Of a stretch of DNA of 64,000 nt, positions 1-8,642 are shown one piece after another. The notes beneath the pieces were generated by a model. That model did no database searches. It was not told the origin of the DNA and saw nothing but the letters and a program-made list of their open reading frames with translations. The stretch is from Agrobacterium salinitolerans (GTDB lineage: Bacteria; Pseudomonadota; Alphaproteobacteria; Rhizobiales; Rhizobiaceae). Position numbers and translations under genes: made by a program. How positions within the stretch are numbered: the first letter of the stretch is position 1; each line of letters starts with the position of its first letter. The stretch spans positions 62,001 to 126,000 of the forward strand of contig NZ_MRDH01000037.1 in the NCBI RefSeq assembly GCF_002008225.1, in the 5' to 3' direction.

Positions 1-625
1 TTTCATCGAACCAGCGGCCGCCGAAGGAGTTGTTGAGCGCGCTGATGAAGGCCATGTTTTCGCCCCAGCCGGCCTTGCCGCGCAGGCAGATGCCGTTGAT
101 ATCGGCCTTGCGGTCGGTGATCTTGCGGGCGGCGTCGCCGATGAATTCCCAGGTCGGGTTTTCAGGCATCTTGAGGCCTGCTTTTTCGAACAGGTCCTTG
201 CGATACATGATCATGGCGGATTCGCCATAGAAGGGCGCGGCGTAAAGTTTGCCGTCCATGGAAAGACCGCCCCGGATCGCCGGCAGCAGATCGTCGACGT
301 CATATTTGTCGCCGAGCTTTTCAAGCGGCAGCAGCCAGCCCTGCTTGGCCCAGATCGGCACTTCGTAGTTACCGATAGTCATGATGTCATATTGACCGCC
401 GTTTGTGGCGATATCGGTCGTCACACGCTCGCGCAGGACGTTTTCTTCAAGCGTCACCCATTCGACCTTAATGTCAGGGTTCTTGGTGGTGAAGTCCGAG
501 GTCAGACCCTGCATGCGGATCATGTCGCCGTTGTTCACGGTCGCGATGGTCAGCGTCTCGGCGGAAGCAAGGGTCGAAAAGGCGAGTGCCGAGCATGCGC
601 CCAGCAAAATGGTCTTCAATGTCAT
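1..625 (-). CDS. smoE: Polyol ABC transporter substrate-binding protein, 5' part
   Basis: Periplasmic family-1 solute-binding protein, cut by the window edge after about 208 codons. The first 22 residues form a signal peptide ending ASA before ETLTIATVNNGDM. The stretch after it, with IRMQGLTSDF and later LEENVLRERVTTDIAT, resembles the sorbitol/mannitol-binding proteins SmoE and MtlE, which feed polyols to a MalFGK-type importer. The start at 625 is supported by GGAGGAAG just upstream. It lies downstream of the SorC-type regulator gene on the same strand, so the pair probably belongs to one sugar-alcohol locus that continues beyond position 1. Polyol specificity is from remembered family resemblance, not tested. 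Confidence 0.8.
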   Translation of the reverse strand, partial: MTLKTILLGACSALAFSTLASAETLTIATVNNGDMIRMQGLTSDFTTKNPDIKVEWVTLEENVLRERVTTDIATNGGQYDIMTIGNYEVPIWAKQGWLLPLEKLGDKYDVDDLLPAIRGGLSMDGKLYAAPFYGESAMIMYRKDLFEKAGLKMPENPTWEFIGDAARKITDRKADINGICLRGKAGWGENMAFISALNNSFGGRWFDE

Positions 626-785
626 ATCTTCCTCCCAGAAGAAAAATGATGAGCATTCGCTTTGCTCTAGGGCATTTACTCACTTCATAAGCAAAAATGT
701 CAAGCGACATCCTATGCTGCGACGCACAGGGAAAAACCAAGCCATTGATTTTATGCGTTTAATTTTTGCTCAATGAGTGAGCAAA
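626..785 (-). promoter_or_regulatory. Probable control region of the polyol operon with inverted repeat
   Basis: The gap between the SorC regulator and the binding-protein gene contains a perfect inverted repeat, TTTGCTCA-N5-TGAGCAAA (765-785), overlapping the regulator's stop codon. Further TTTGCTC and ACTCAC half-site-like pieces lie at about 660-685, closer to the binding-protein gene. The repeat is not followed by a T tract, so an operator for the SorC-type protein is more likely than a terminator. This is inference from position and symmetry only. Confidence 0.35.
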
Positions 786-1723
786 TATTCGCTGGTAGTC
801 TCATCGGTGATGAGGCCGTTCAGCAGACCGCCCCTCAGCGCCGCCAGAATCGAAGCGTTCTTGCGTGCGCCCTGCGCCATGCCGATGACGGTGCAGGTCT
901 CTCTTGAAGGGATGGGAACAGAGGCGACGCGCTCGTTGACGGCGTGCTCGAGAATGCGGCCATTGGCATCATACATCCAGCCGCAAATCTCTCCGATCGC
1001 CCCGCTCGCCATCAGCGCCTTCATCTCATCCACGCCGAGGAAACCATCGACGCAGAGCGGTGCGTTCTCGCCGAGTTCACCGACACCGACGAAGGTGACA
1101 TTGGCCGCGGACCCCAGCGCCAGCGTGGAGCGCACCATGGACTGGTCATGCAGCAATTCGCGCTCTTCCGCAGAAGAACATAGAACCGGCAGCGGCATTG
1201 GGAAATGCCGCGCCTTGATGGCATCGGCCATGCTGAAGATGACGTTATAATATGCGGCCGAGCCATCCGGCCCGATATTACCCGTCAGCGACACGATACG
1301 GTGCTGCGGGCATTCCATCGGCGGCAGTTGGTCGACAGCGGCCTTCAAGGTACGGCCGGTGCCGATGGCGAGCACGATGGGATCGGCATTTTTCAGCCAG
1401 CGCTCGATTTCCGCCGCCCCGGCCTCGGCAATGCCGACAGTGGAGGAGACCCCGGCCGGATCGCTTGGCACCACCTCAATATATTTGAGGTCGAATTTCT
1501 CCTTCAGCCGTTCGGCTTTTTCGAGACAGGCGGCGATGGGGTGATCGAGCCGGACCTTGATCAACCGCTCGGCGACCGCAAGCGACACCAGCCGCTGCGC
1601 CGATTGCCGGGAAATGCCCATGGCAGCGGCGATCTCATCCTGCGTGCGGCCGGCGACATAATAAAGCCAGCCGGCGCGGGCCGCATCGTCCAGCCGTCCA
1701 TGTGCGTCGTTTCGTCTGGCCAT
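770..1723 (-). CDS. SorC/DeoR-type sugar-binding transcriptional regulator
   Basis: 317-residue regulator of the SorC family. An N-terminal helix-turn-helix lies at about residues 25-50 (RTQDEIAAAMGISRQSAQRL), followed by the large sugar-phosphate-binding domain of the family, with the GTGRT segment at about residues 120-125 and the SLTGNIGPDG segment further on. Such proteins bind a sugar or polyol phosphate and control the neighbouring uptake operon. Here the next gene on the same strand, 145 bases downstream, is the polyol-binding protein, which fits control of sugar-alcohol uptake. Length is normal and the frame is intact. The ligand cannot be read from the sequence. Confidence 0.88.
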   Translation of the reverse strand: MARRNDAHGRLDDAARAGWLYYVAGRTQDEIAAAMGISRQSAQRLVSLAVAERLIKVRLDHPIAACLEKAERLKEKFDLKYIEVVPSDPAGVSSTVGIAEAGAAEIERWLKNADPIVLAIGTGRTLKAAVDQLPPMECPQHRIVSLTGNIGPDGSAAYYNVIFSMADAIKARHFPMPLPVLCSSAEERELLHDQSMVRSTLALGSAANVTFVGVGELGENAPLCVDGFLGVDEMKALMASGAIGEICGWMYDANGRILEHAVNERVASVPIPSRETCTVIGMAQGARKNASILAALRGGLLNGLITDETTSEYLLTH

Positions 1724-1811
1724 GCCGCCGCCCTTTGAGAATTATTCTTGCGCATTTGCTGGCATTTTTTTGCATCGGCTGTCAAACGTAGGATGAGGAA
1801 GAGAGCGGCAG

Positions 1812-2330
1812 TTAGCTGAAAATGATTGGCACGCCGGTACGGCGCGTTTCCTCTCCCCGGCGGGGCGCGCTGCAATATCCAGCGGCGGCATCGAGGTCGC
1901 CGTTGCGGCCTCTGGGCGGCTGCGCCGCCGTCGTCTCGATGATCGCCGCATCCAGCACCGCGCCGCGCCGCAGGATCGGGCCGGCAGCGTCAAGCTGCCG
2001 GTCGAATTCACCAAACAGCTTCTCCAGAAGACCTTCGACGATCGGCAGGCTGCGGAAACGGCAAGGCCTGGAATGCTCGGGAACGACCTCTTGCAGTGCA
2101 AGTCCGATGAAATGCTTGAACGACAGCCGGTCGCCCAACGCCTCCTCAAGTTCCATCTCGGGAAACCCATAAAGCGACCGCAAAGCGGCGCCTTGAACTT
2201 CACCAGCGGCTCATAGGCCCGACGCCCGGCGCTTTTCTCATCACGAAGACGCGATAGAAGCTTCTCGAACTGCCGCGGCGAAGGCGAAAGCTGCAATCGC
2301 TCGCTTCCAAGGGCGATACGGTCCGTATGC
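1812..2330 (-). pseudogene. IS5-family transposase remnant, frameshifted and truncated
   Basis: Two minus-strand frames together resemble the N-terminal half of an IS5-family transposase. The upstream frame (to about 2296) carries RRAYEPLVKFKAP. Near 2195 a one-base shift moves the match into the frame with SLYGFPEMELEEALGDRLSF, then EVVPEHS, LLEKLFGEFDRQLDAAG and DAAIIETTAAQPPRG. The match fades after that and the frame stops at 1812, so the catalytic C-terminal half is missing. No terminal inverted repeats or target duplication were recognised. It sits between the regulator gene and the amino-acid-type ABC operon and marks an old insertion and deletion. It is not expected to be functional. 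Confidence 0.7.
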
Positions 2331-2530
2331 TGCGCCGGATTTACTGTCCCGCCCCTCTGGGGAGGCGAACGAAGAACAGGGTTCTACAATTCCAAACTAT
2401 TAGGATATTTTTTCCCTCTAAAAGATTTATTGGAACCGGATTTTATTCATACTATTTTTCACGCAATGCCAATTCTCGCTCTCGGCGGGCGCCTCCTGTA
2501 GTTTCCCACGACAATCAAAAGGAAATGCCC

Positions 2531-3370
2531 ATGGCCCTCTCTTTCTCCAGATTTACCGCAAAATTGATCGCCGGAGCCGTCGTCATCGCTTCGATGGCCA
2601 CAGCAGCCCATGCGGATGCGACGCTCGACCGGATCAAGGGTCGCGGCAAGCTCACCGTCGGCGTCATCCTCTCCGGCGCGCCCTTCGGCTTCATCGACCC
2701 GAAGACACAGGAGCAGAAGGGTCTCAACATCGACCTCGCCAAGGCTCTGGCCGCCGGCCTCGGTGTCGAACTGGTCACCGAAACCGTGACCCCGCCCAAC
2801 CGCGTTCAGTTCCTGCAGCAGGGCAAGGTCGATATTCTGATCGCCAACATGCAATACACGGAAGAACGCGCCAAAACGCTGGGCTACGTGCCTACCCCCT
2901 ATGATCGCCAGGGCGGCGCCGCCATCGGCCGCAAGGACAGTGGCATCAAGGACTGGCCGGACCTGAAGGGTAAAATCGCCTGCGTTTCACAAGGCTCGAA
3001 CTACACCCAGCCGCTGATCGAACAATATGACGCGCAGGTAAAGGCGCTGCCGAGCCAGCCGGAATCGCTGCTGGCGCTCAAGGGCGGCAATTGCGATGTC
3101 TCCGTTCACGTCAACGGCACGCTGAGCCTGATGCTTCAGGACCGCGTCGATGAGTGGAAGGATTACGGCATCCTGATCCCCACCGACCTCATCCCTTCCG
3201 ATTCCGTGATCTGGCTGCGCAAGGGTGAGGCTGACACACAGGCCGCTCTCGACAAGATCGTCAAGGACCTGCACGCTTCCGGCAAGATGCTCGAATTCGC
3301 CAAGGCCAACCGTCTGCCGAGCATCGGTTACATGGAAGAGCAGCAGAAGAAGCTTTCGGCCGCGCAATAA
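2531..3370 (+). CDS. Amino-acid-type ABC transporter substrate-binding protein
   Basis: 279-residue family-3 periplasmic binding protein. A signal peptide covers about residues 1-27 and ends MATAAHA. The mature protein starts with the family pattern LDRIKGRGKLTVGV and contains the GLNIDLAKALA and IANMQYTEERA segments of polar amino-acid binders. The ATG at 2531 is chosen because AAAAGGA lies seven bases upstream; an in-frame ATG at 2525 is too close to that site. Two permease genes and an ATPase follow on the same strand. The ligand is unknown: polar amino-acid-type systems also import sulfur compounds, opines and other small zwitterions. The downstream MmgE/PrpD and flavin monooxygenase genes suggest a catabolic substrate rather than a common amino acid. 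Confidence 0.9.
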   Translation: MALSFSRFTAKLIAGAVVIASMATAAHADATLDRIKGRGKLTVGVILSGAPFGFIDPKTQEQKGLNIDLAKALAAGLGVELVTETVTPPNRVQFLQQGKVDILIANMQYTEERAKTLGYVPTPYDRQGGAAIGRKDSGIKDWPDLKGKIACVSQGSNYTQPLIEQYDAQVKALPSQPESLLALKGGNCDVSVHVNGTLSLMLQDRVDEWKDYGILIPTDLIPSDSVIWLRKGEADTQAALDKIVKDLHASGKMLEFAKANRLPSIGYMEEQQKKLSAAQ

Positions 3371-3538
3371 ACGGCCAGACGGTCTTGGCTGTCCCGTCGC
3401 CTCCAGATGGCGGATGGCGTTTACGCCAACCCTCAAGAACGGCCGGTTTCGCCTGTCGTTCTTTTTCGCTCTACAAAACGGCAGGCCATTCCGGCGCCGC
3501 TCGCGAGGCGGCGCCCGCAATAAAAGCATGGATTTCCG

Positions 3539-4282
3539 ATGCAGGATTCACTTACAGCGCGCTTTATAGAACTGGCTGCGCATTTCGGCCTCAACTATGA
3601 TTTTCTGAACAGCGGGTATGAGGTTCAGATCTGGCTTGACGGCATGAAGATGACGCTCATCCTCGTCTCTGTCACCTTGCCGCTCAGCCTCGTCTTCGGC
3701 TTCATTTTCGCGGCCATGCTGACATCGGGCAAGAGCTGGCTTTCCGGTCCCGTGCGCGCCTATGTGGAACTGACACGCAACACGCCGACGCTGGTGCAGC
3801 TGATGTGCGGGTTCCTCGTGCTTAACATGCTGATTTCCAATGCGCTGGGCGGCGCGCAGAACAACCCGCTAACACCCTTTTTCTGGGTGGTCGCCATCAC
3901 CGGCCTGCATATTGCCGCTTTTCATGCGGAAGCGTTGCGCGGTGGTATCGAGGCGGTGCCGGCCACCACCATCGAGGCGGCGCGCGCGATCGGTTTCAGT
4001 TCATTCGAGATTTTACGCTATGTGGAGTTTCCGCTGGCGATCCGCACGGCGCTGCCCTCCATCATCAACAACCTCGTCAATCTGGTAAAGCTCACCACGG
4101 TCGGCTCGGCCATTGCGGTGGGTGAAATCACCTATGCCTCAATCCTGATCTGGACCCAGCGCGACAATGTGGTCGAGCTGATGCTCGTCATCCTCATCTT
4201 TTTCAGCGTCATCAATTTCATCGTCGCAAGGGCCGGTCTCTGGCTGGAGCGGCGTCTTGCTGTTCCGGGGGTTGGTCAATGA
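3539..4282 (+). CDS. Amino-acid ABC transporter permease (HisM/GlnP family), first
   Basis: 247-residue inner-membrane permease of the polar amino-acid family, with about five membrane segments. The segment ELTRNTPTLVQLM and the EAA loop EAARAIGFSSFEILRYVEF (about residues 145-165) are the family hallmarks; the EAA loop docks on the ATPase. Its stop overlaps the start of the second permease in an ATGA, so the two subunits are probably translated together and form a heterodimer. The gap of 168 bases between the binding-protein gene and this start is the longest within the transporter set. Confidence 0.9.
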   Translation: MQDSLTARFIELAAHFGLNYDFLNSGYEVQIWLDGMKMTLILVSVTLPLSLVFGFIFAAMLTSGKSWLSGPVRAYVELTRNTPTLVQLMCGFLVLNMLISNALGGAQNNPLTPFFWVVAITGLHIAAFHAEALRGGIEAVPATTIEAARAIGFSSFEILRYVEFPLAIRTALPSIINNLVNLVKLTTVGSAIAVGEITYASILIWTQRDNVVELMLVILIFFSVINFIVARAGLWLERRLAVPGVGQ

Positions 4283-5061
4283 GTGCGGTGGTTTCTCCTA
4301 CACAGGCGGTAAGGAAGCCGCCCTTCGGCACCATTCTGCTGCTCGGCGTGGTGATATCGGTCATCCTGTGGCTGATCCTCGATCCCTCGCTCGGCCAGGT
4401 GCTGCTGCAATGGCTGCCCTATCTTGCCAAGGGTTTCGCCATGAACGTGCTGATCAGCGTTCTGGCAATCGCCATCGGCACCTTCGTCGGCGTCCTACTC
4501 GGCATCATGGAGCTTGCGCCCTATCGTCTCGTGCGCGCGCCGGCGCTTACCTATGTGCAAATCTTCCGCAACGCGCCGCATCTGGTACTGATCTTTGCCG
4601 CGACCTACATCTTCCCCTTCGAGATTGTCGCCTTCGGCAACTACATTCCCTTCCCGGACTGGATCAAGGCCGTCGTCGGTCTCGCCATTCCGGCCAGCGC
4701 CCATATCGCCGAAATCACCCGCGGCGCCATCCAGTCCATTCCGACGGCGCAATGGGAAGCGGCGCAGGGCCTCGGTTTTTCGCGCAACCAGACGCTGCGC
4801 TGGATCATCCTGCCGCAATGCGTGAAACGTTCGCTGCCGCCATGGATGAACCTCTACGCGTCGATCACCATGGGTACGGCGCTCGCCTCGCTGGTCGGCG
4901 TGCATGAACTTCTGCACGCCGCGACGGACGCCAGCACCGCCGTGCAGCGCAACGATTTCACCGTCGTGGTCTATCTCACCGTTCTGATGGCGTTCTTCCT
5001 GTTCTGCTATCCCGTCTCCCGTTTCACGCAGCGCCTGGAACGGCGCTTCGCCTCCCGCTGA
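4279..5061 (+). CDS. Amino-acid ABC transporter permease, second
   Basis: 260-residue partner permease of the same family. It has an early membrane segment (LLGVVISVILWLILD) and the family segments YVQIFRNAPHLVLIF and EAAQGLGFSRNQTLRWII, the latter being the EAA loop. It overlaps the upstream permease by four bases and ends 12 bases before the ATPase start, so the operon is very tight. It should pair with the first permease to form the channel. Confidence 0.9.
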   Translation: MSAVVSPTQAVRKPPFGTILLLGVVISVILWLILDPSLGQVLLQWLPYLAKGFAMNVLISVLAIAIGTFVGVLLGIMELAPYRLVRAPALTYVQIFRNAPHLVLIFAATYIFPFEIVAFGNYIPFPDWIKAVVGLAIPASAHIAEITRGAIQSIPTAQWEAAQGLGFSRNQTLRWIILPQCVKRSLPPWMNLYASITMGTALASLVGVHELLHAATDASTAVQRNDFTVVVYLTVLMAFFLFCYPVSRFTQRLERRFASR

Positions 5062-5073
5062 TTGGAACAAGCC

Positions 5074-5874
5074 ATGTCCGCACCTGCACCACAAACCGCC
5101 GAAAAAGCTCTGGTTGAACTGGAAGGCATACACCTGTCCTTCGGCGACAATCAGGTCCTGAAGGGCATCGATCTTACGGTCAACAAAGGCGACGCCGTCT
5201 CTATCATCGGCCCTTCCGGCTCCGGCAAATCCACCATCCTGCGCTGCATCAACGGCCTGCTCATTCCGCAATCGGGCAAGATCACCGTCGGCGGCACCCG
5301 CGTAGACCAGTTGAAGACCGAGGCTGAGCGCGTTGCGCTGCGCAAGCGCATTGGTATCGTTTTCCAGCAGTTCAATCTATTTCCGCATCTGACGGTGATG
5401 GAAAATATCACCATTGCACCAATCAAGATTCTCGGCACGCCGAAGGCGGAAGCCGAGCGACATGCCCGCGAATTGCTGGAAAAAGTGCGCCTTTCCCAGA
5501 AGGTCGATGCCTATCCCGGCCAGCTTTCCGGCGGCCAGCAGCAGCGCGTGGCCATTGCCCGCGCACTTGCCATGCGGCCGGAACTGGTGTTGTTCGATGA
5601 GGTCACTTCCGCGCTCGACCCGGAAACCGTGGGCGAAGTGCTCGCCGTCATCCGCGATCTCGTCAATGACGGTATGACCAGCATTCTCGTCACGCACGAA
5701 ATGCGTTTTGCCGAAGAAATCAGCGATAATATCGTCTTCACCGAAAACGGCCTGATCGTCGATCAGGGCACGCCGGAGCATATCTTCTACAAGTCGACCA
5801 ATCCGCGCATCAACGCCTTCGTCAAGGGTCTTGGCGGACAGGTGGCGCGGGTGAATGACGGTGAAGGGATCTGA
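5074..5874 (+). CDS. Amino-acid ABC transporter ATP-binding protein
   Basis: 266-residue ATPase of the GlnQ/HisP type. It has Walker [10 protein letters not shown] (about residue 47), the Q-loop FQQFNLFPH, the signature [15 protein letters not shown], Walker [13 protein letters not shown] and the switch histidine in THEM. The ATG at 5074 is chosen over the TTG at 5062 because GGAACAA precedes it at normal spacing. It energises the two permeases just upstream. The C-terminal codons run close to the next gene. Confidence 0.93.
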   Translation: MSAPAPQTAEKALVELEGIHLSFGDNQVLKGIDLTVNKGDAVSIIGPSGSGKSTILRCINGLLIPQSGKITVGGTRVDQLKTEAERVALRKRIGIVFQQFNLFPHLTVMENITIAPIKILGTPKAEAERHARELLEKVRLSQKVDAYPGQLSGGQQQRVAIARALAMRPELVLFDEVTSALDPETVGEVLAVIRDLVNDGMTSILVTHEMRFAEEISDNIVFTENGLIVDQGTPEHIFYKSTNPRINAFVKGLGGQVARVNDGEGI

Positions 5875-5878
5875 CGCC

Positions 5879-7225
5879 ATGGTCGCCGAGGAAAAACTCA
5901 CCCTTCGTCTGGCCGAAGCGATTGCCGCATCTGACCCCCTGCGTGACGAAGAGGCTGTTACCATCGCCCGCACGGCGCTGATCGATTTTTTCGCCTGCGT
6001 GCTGGGCGGCGCTGCCGACAGAAGCACGAAAATCCTGATCGATACCTTCACGTCCGGCATACAGGGCGCAGCCGGAATCATCGGCCACGATCTTCGCACG
6101 GACGCCTTTACGGCCTCCCTTATCAACGGCCATGCCGGCCATGTGCTCGACTATGATGATGTCCATGGCAGCGTGCGCGGCCACCCCACTGTCGCCATCA
6201 TCCCGGCTTTGCTGGCTATTGCGGTCGAAGAGGGATCAACGGCGGATGCCTTCATCGCCGCCTATATCGTCGGGCTTGAAACCATGGCGCGGATCGGCCT
6301 CTCGCTCGGCACCAGGCATTACGAAAACGGCTTCCACGCCACCGCCACGCTCGGCCCCATCGGCGCTGCGGCGGCGATTGCCCATCTCCTGAAATTCGAT
6401 ACGAAGACCACGGCCACAGCACTCGGTCTCGCCGCCACGCAATCGGCCGGGCTTCGTTTGCAATTCGGGTTCGACGCTAAGCCGCTGCATGCAGGGCTTG
6501 CCACCCGCGCTGGCCTCACTGCTGGGCGGTTGGCGCGATCGGGCTTTCAGGGCGCGCCGGATTTTCTGGAAAATCCGATCGGCTTTTATTCCGCCTTCGC
6601 CTTCGGCGCCGAGCAACCAAAACGCGTTCTCTCCGGCTGGGGCGCACCCTGGCAGATCGTCTCGCCCGGCCTCACCCTCAAAGCTTTTCCCTGCTGCACC
6701 GCCAGCCATCCCGTTGCTGTCGGCGCGCTGGCGTTGCGCAACAGCCACGATCTGACGCCGGATGAGATCGAAACGGTCACCATCACCTTCCCGCCGGGCG
6801 GCGATGCCGCCCTCGTTGGCTCGGCCACGCCCGCGACGGGCATCGATGCACGCTTCAGCGCCGAATATGTCTTTGCCGCCGCGCTGACGGATGGAGCGCT
6901 CGGCATCGGCCATTTCGACGAACGCCCGACCCGCCTTGACCTTCTTGCCCTTTCCGCAAAAGTCTCACGCCGGCATGACGAGACCGCCCGCCGCCTCTCG
7001 CCCGATCCGACCACCCGGTTCGTGATCATCGACGTGACGAAGAAGGACGGCTTGGTGCTGTCGCGCCGTGTCGATGGCCTCCCCGGCATCGATGACCCGA
7101 CCGAAAAATTTGCCGACGCGACCGGCGGCAATGAAAAATTCGCCAGCATCCCGGCACTGGTGCGGAGCATGAAGACCGCAGCCGACCTCCGGAAGCTCGA
7201 GGCGCTTCTGACAACTGACATATAA
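5879..7225 (+). CDS. MmgE/PrpD family protein
   Basis: About 448 residues, typical of the MmgE/PrpD family, which includes 2-methylcitrate dehydratase PrpD, cis-aconitate decarboxylase and members of unknown activity in catabolic operons. Family features are the N-terminal LIDFFACVLGGA segment, the GHAGHVLDYDDVHG motif, RGHPTVAIIPAL, and FKAFPCC-like LKAFPCCTASHP in the second half. The ATG at 5879 follows AAGGG at about ten bases; an in-frame ATG at 5855 overlaps the ATPase gene and is possible. It lies in the ABC transporter operon, so it probably acts on the imported compound or a product of it. No substrate can be assigned. Confidence 0.87.
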   Translation: MVAEEKLTLRLAEAIAASDPLRDEEAVTIARTALIDFFACVLGGAADRSTKILIDTFTSGIQGAAGIIGHDLRTDAFTASLINGHAGHVLDYDDVHGSVRGHPTVAIIPALLAIAVEEGSTADAFIAAYIVGLETMARIGLSLGTRHYENGFHATATLGPIGAAAAIAHLLKFDTKTTATALGLAATQSAGLRLQFGFDAKPLHAGLATRAGLTAGRLARSGFQGAPDFLENPIGFYSAFAFGAEQPKRVLSGWGAPWQIVSPGLTLKAFPCCTASHPVAVGALALRNSHDLTPDEIETVTITFPPGGDAALVGSATPATGIDARFSAEYVFAAALTDGALGIGHFDERPTRLDLLALSAKVSRRHDETARRLSPDPTTRFVIIDVTKKDGLVLSRRVDGLPGIDDPTEKFADATGGNEKFASIPALVRSMKTAADLRKLEALLTTDI

Positions 7226-7252
7226 CTCGACCGACATGAAGGCATGATCCCC

Positions 7253-8560
7253 ATGACCAATACGACCCGCGACAGACAGATGCATCTCGGCCTTTTCCTG
7301 CAAGGCGCCGGGCACCACGTTTCCGGCTGGCGTCACCCCGATGCGGAGGCCGGTAGCGAGAACTTGGATCTGCTCACCCGCGTCACAAAAATGGCGGAAG
7401 CCGCAAAATTCGACATGGTATTCCTCGCCGACGGCCTCACCAGCGGCGTCGACGCCCACCCTTCCATGATCGCGCGCTTCGAGCCGCTGACGTTGCTGGC
7501 GGCGCTTGCCATGGTGACTGACAAGATCGGTCTGGCCGCCACCGCCTCCACCACCTATGGCGAGCCGTACCACACCGCCCGCGCCTTCGCTTCCATCGAT
7601 CATCTCAGCCATGGCCGTGCGGCGTGGAACATCGTCACCACCTCTTACGCTCGCACGGCGGCGAATTTTTCCAAGGACCATCCCGAGCATGACGAGCGTT
7701 ATGCGGTGGCGGAAGAATATGTGAATGTGGTACGCGGCCTTTGGGACAGCTGGGATGATGACGCCTTCATCAAGGACAAGCAGGCGGGCCGCTACGTCGA
7801 TCCAGAGAAAGTCCATATCCTCAACCACGAAGGCAAATATTTCACGGTCAAGGGGCCGCTCAATATTCCGCGCTCGCCGCAGGGCCACCCGGTTCTCATC
7901 CAGGCCGGCTCTTCCGGTCCGGGGCAGGATCTCGCGGCCCGCACCGCCGATATCGTCTTCACCGCCCAGCAGGCGATTTCCGAAGCACAGGCCTTCTATA
8001 CCGGCCTCAAGGCTCGCGTAGCGAAATTCGGCCGCGATCCGGCCAGCGTCGCCGTCATGCCCGGTTTCATGCCGATTATCGGCAGGAGCTTTGAAGAGGC
8101 TGGCGAAAAGCTGAAGGAACTGAACCGTTGGACCGATATCAAGAGCGCCATGCCGCTGCTTGAGGAACGCATCGGCCACAGCCTCACGGATTACGATCTC
8201 GACGGCCCGCTGCCGGACCTGCCGATTTCCGACCAACTGCGCAGCCGCGCCGAACTTCTGACTGAACTGGCGCGCCGCGAAAAGCTGACGATCCGGGAGC
8301 TGGCGCTGCGCGTCGCCGCCGGTCGCGGCCACCATATCGTCATGGGCACGGCCAAGGATGTCGCCGACCGCATGCAGGAATGGTTCGAAAACGGTGCGGC
8401 CGATGGCTTTAACGTCATGCCGCCCTTCTTCCCCGGCGGGTTGGAGGAATTCAACCGCGAGGTCGTTCCACTCCTGCAGGAGCGCGGCCTGTTCCGCAAG
8501 GACTACGAAGGCTCGACGCTGCGCGACCATCTCGGTATCGCAAGGCCGGCGCTGCGGTAA
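7253..8560 (+). CDS. LLM-class flavin monooxygenase (NtaA/SnaA/DszA family)
   Basis: 435-residue bacterial-luciferase-like flavin-dependent monooxygenase of the NtaA/SnaA/DszA group. Landmarks are MHLGLFLQGAGHH at the N terminus, the AAWNIVTTSYARTAANF region typical of this group, and the HPVLIQAGSSGPGQDLAA segment. Relatives use reduced FMN from a separate reductase to oxidise compounds such as nitrilotriacetate, dibenzothiophene sulfone or long-chain alkanes. The ATG at 7253 is chosen because AAGG lies ten bases upstream, whereas the ATG at 7244 is one base from it. It is the last gene of the 2.5-8.6 kb set. No flavin reductase gene is nearby. Confidence 0.88.
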   Translation: MTNTTRDRQMHLGLFLQGAGHHVSGWRHPDAEAGSENLDLLTRVTKMAEAAKFDMVFLADGLTSGVDAHPSMIARFEPLTLLAALAMVTDKIGLAATASTTYGEPYHTARAFASIDHLSHGRAAWNIVTTSYARTAANFSKDHPEHDERYAVAEEYVNVVRGLWDSWDDDAFIKDKQAGRYVDPEKVHILNHEGKYFTVKGPLNIPRSPQGHPVLIQAGSSGPGQDLAARTADIVFTAQQAISEAQAFYTGLKARVAKFGRDPASVAVMPGFMPIIGRSFEEAGEKLKELNRWTDIKSAMPLLEERIGHSLTDYDLDGPLPDLPISDQLRSRAELLTELARREKLTIRELALRVAAGRGHHIVMGTAKDVADRMQEWFENGAADGFNVMPPFFPGGLEEFNREVVPLLQERGLFRKDYEGSTLRDHLGIARPALR

Positions 8561-8566
8561 AAAGCC

Positions 8567-8596
8567 ATGCGGATGCCCGTTCAAAGGCATCCGCAT
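8567..8596 (+). terminator. Hairpin after the monooxygenase gene
   Basis: An 11-base-pair perfect stem, ATGCGGATGCC paired with GGCATCCGCAT around an eight-base loop, starts seven bases after the stop codon. It lies between convergent genes. No T tract follows, so it may act as a weak or Rho-assisted terminator or as an mRNA 3' end stabiliser. Confidence 0.5.
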
Positions 8597-8642
8597 CCAC
8601 CGGATCTCATTCTCAAGCTGAAGCGGGCCTGAGCCTGCTCCT

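Noticed and set aside
6965..8596. Long minus-strand open frame of 543 codons opposite the flavin monooxygenase
   Set aside because: It mirrors a clear family gene on the other strand, has no recognisable domain and reflects the high GC content at third codon positions.
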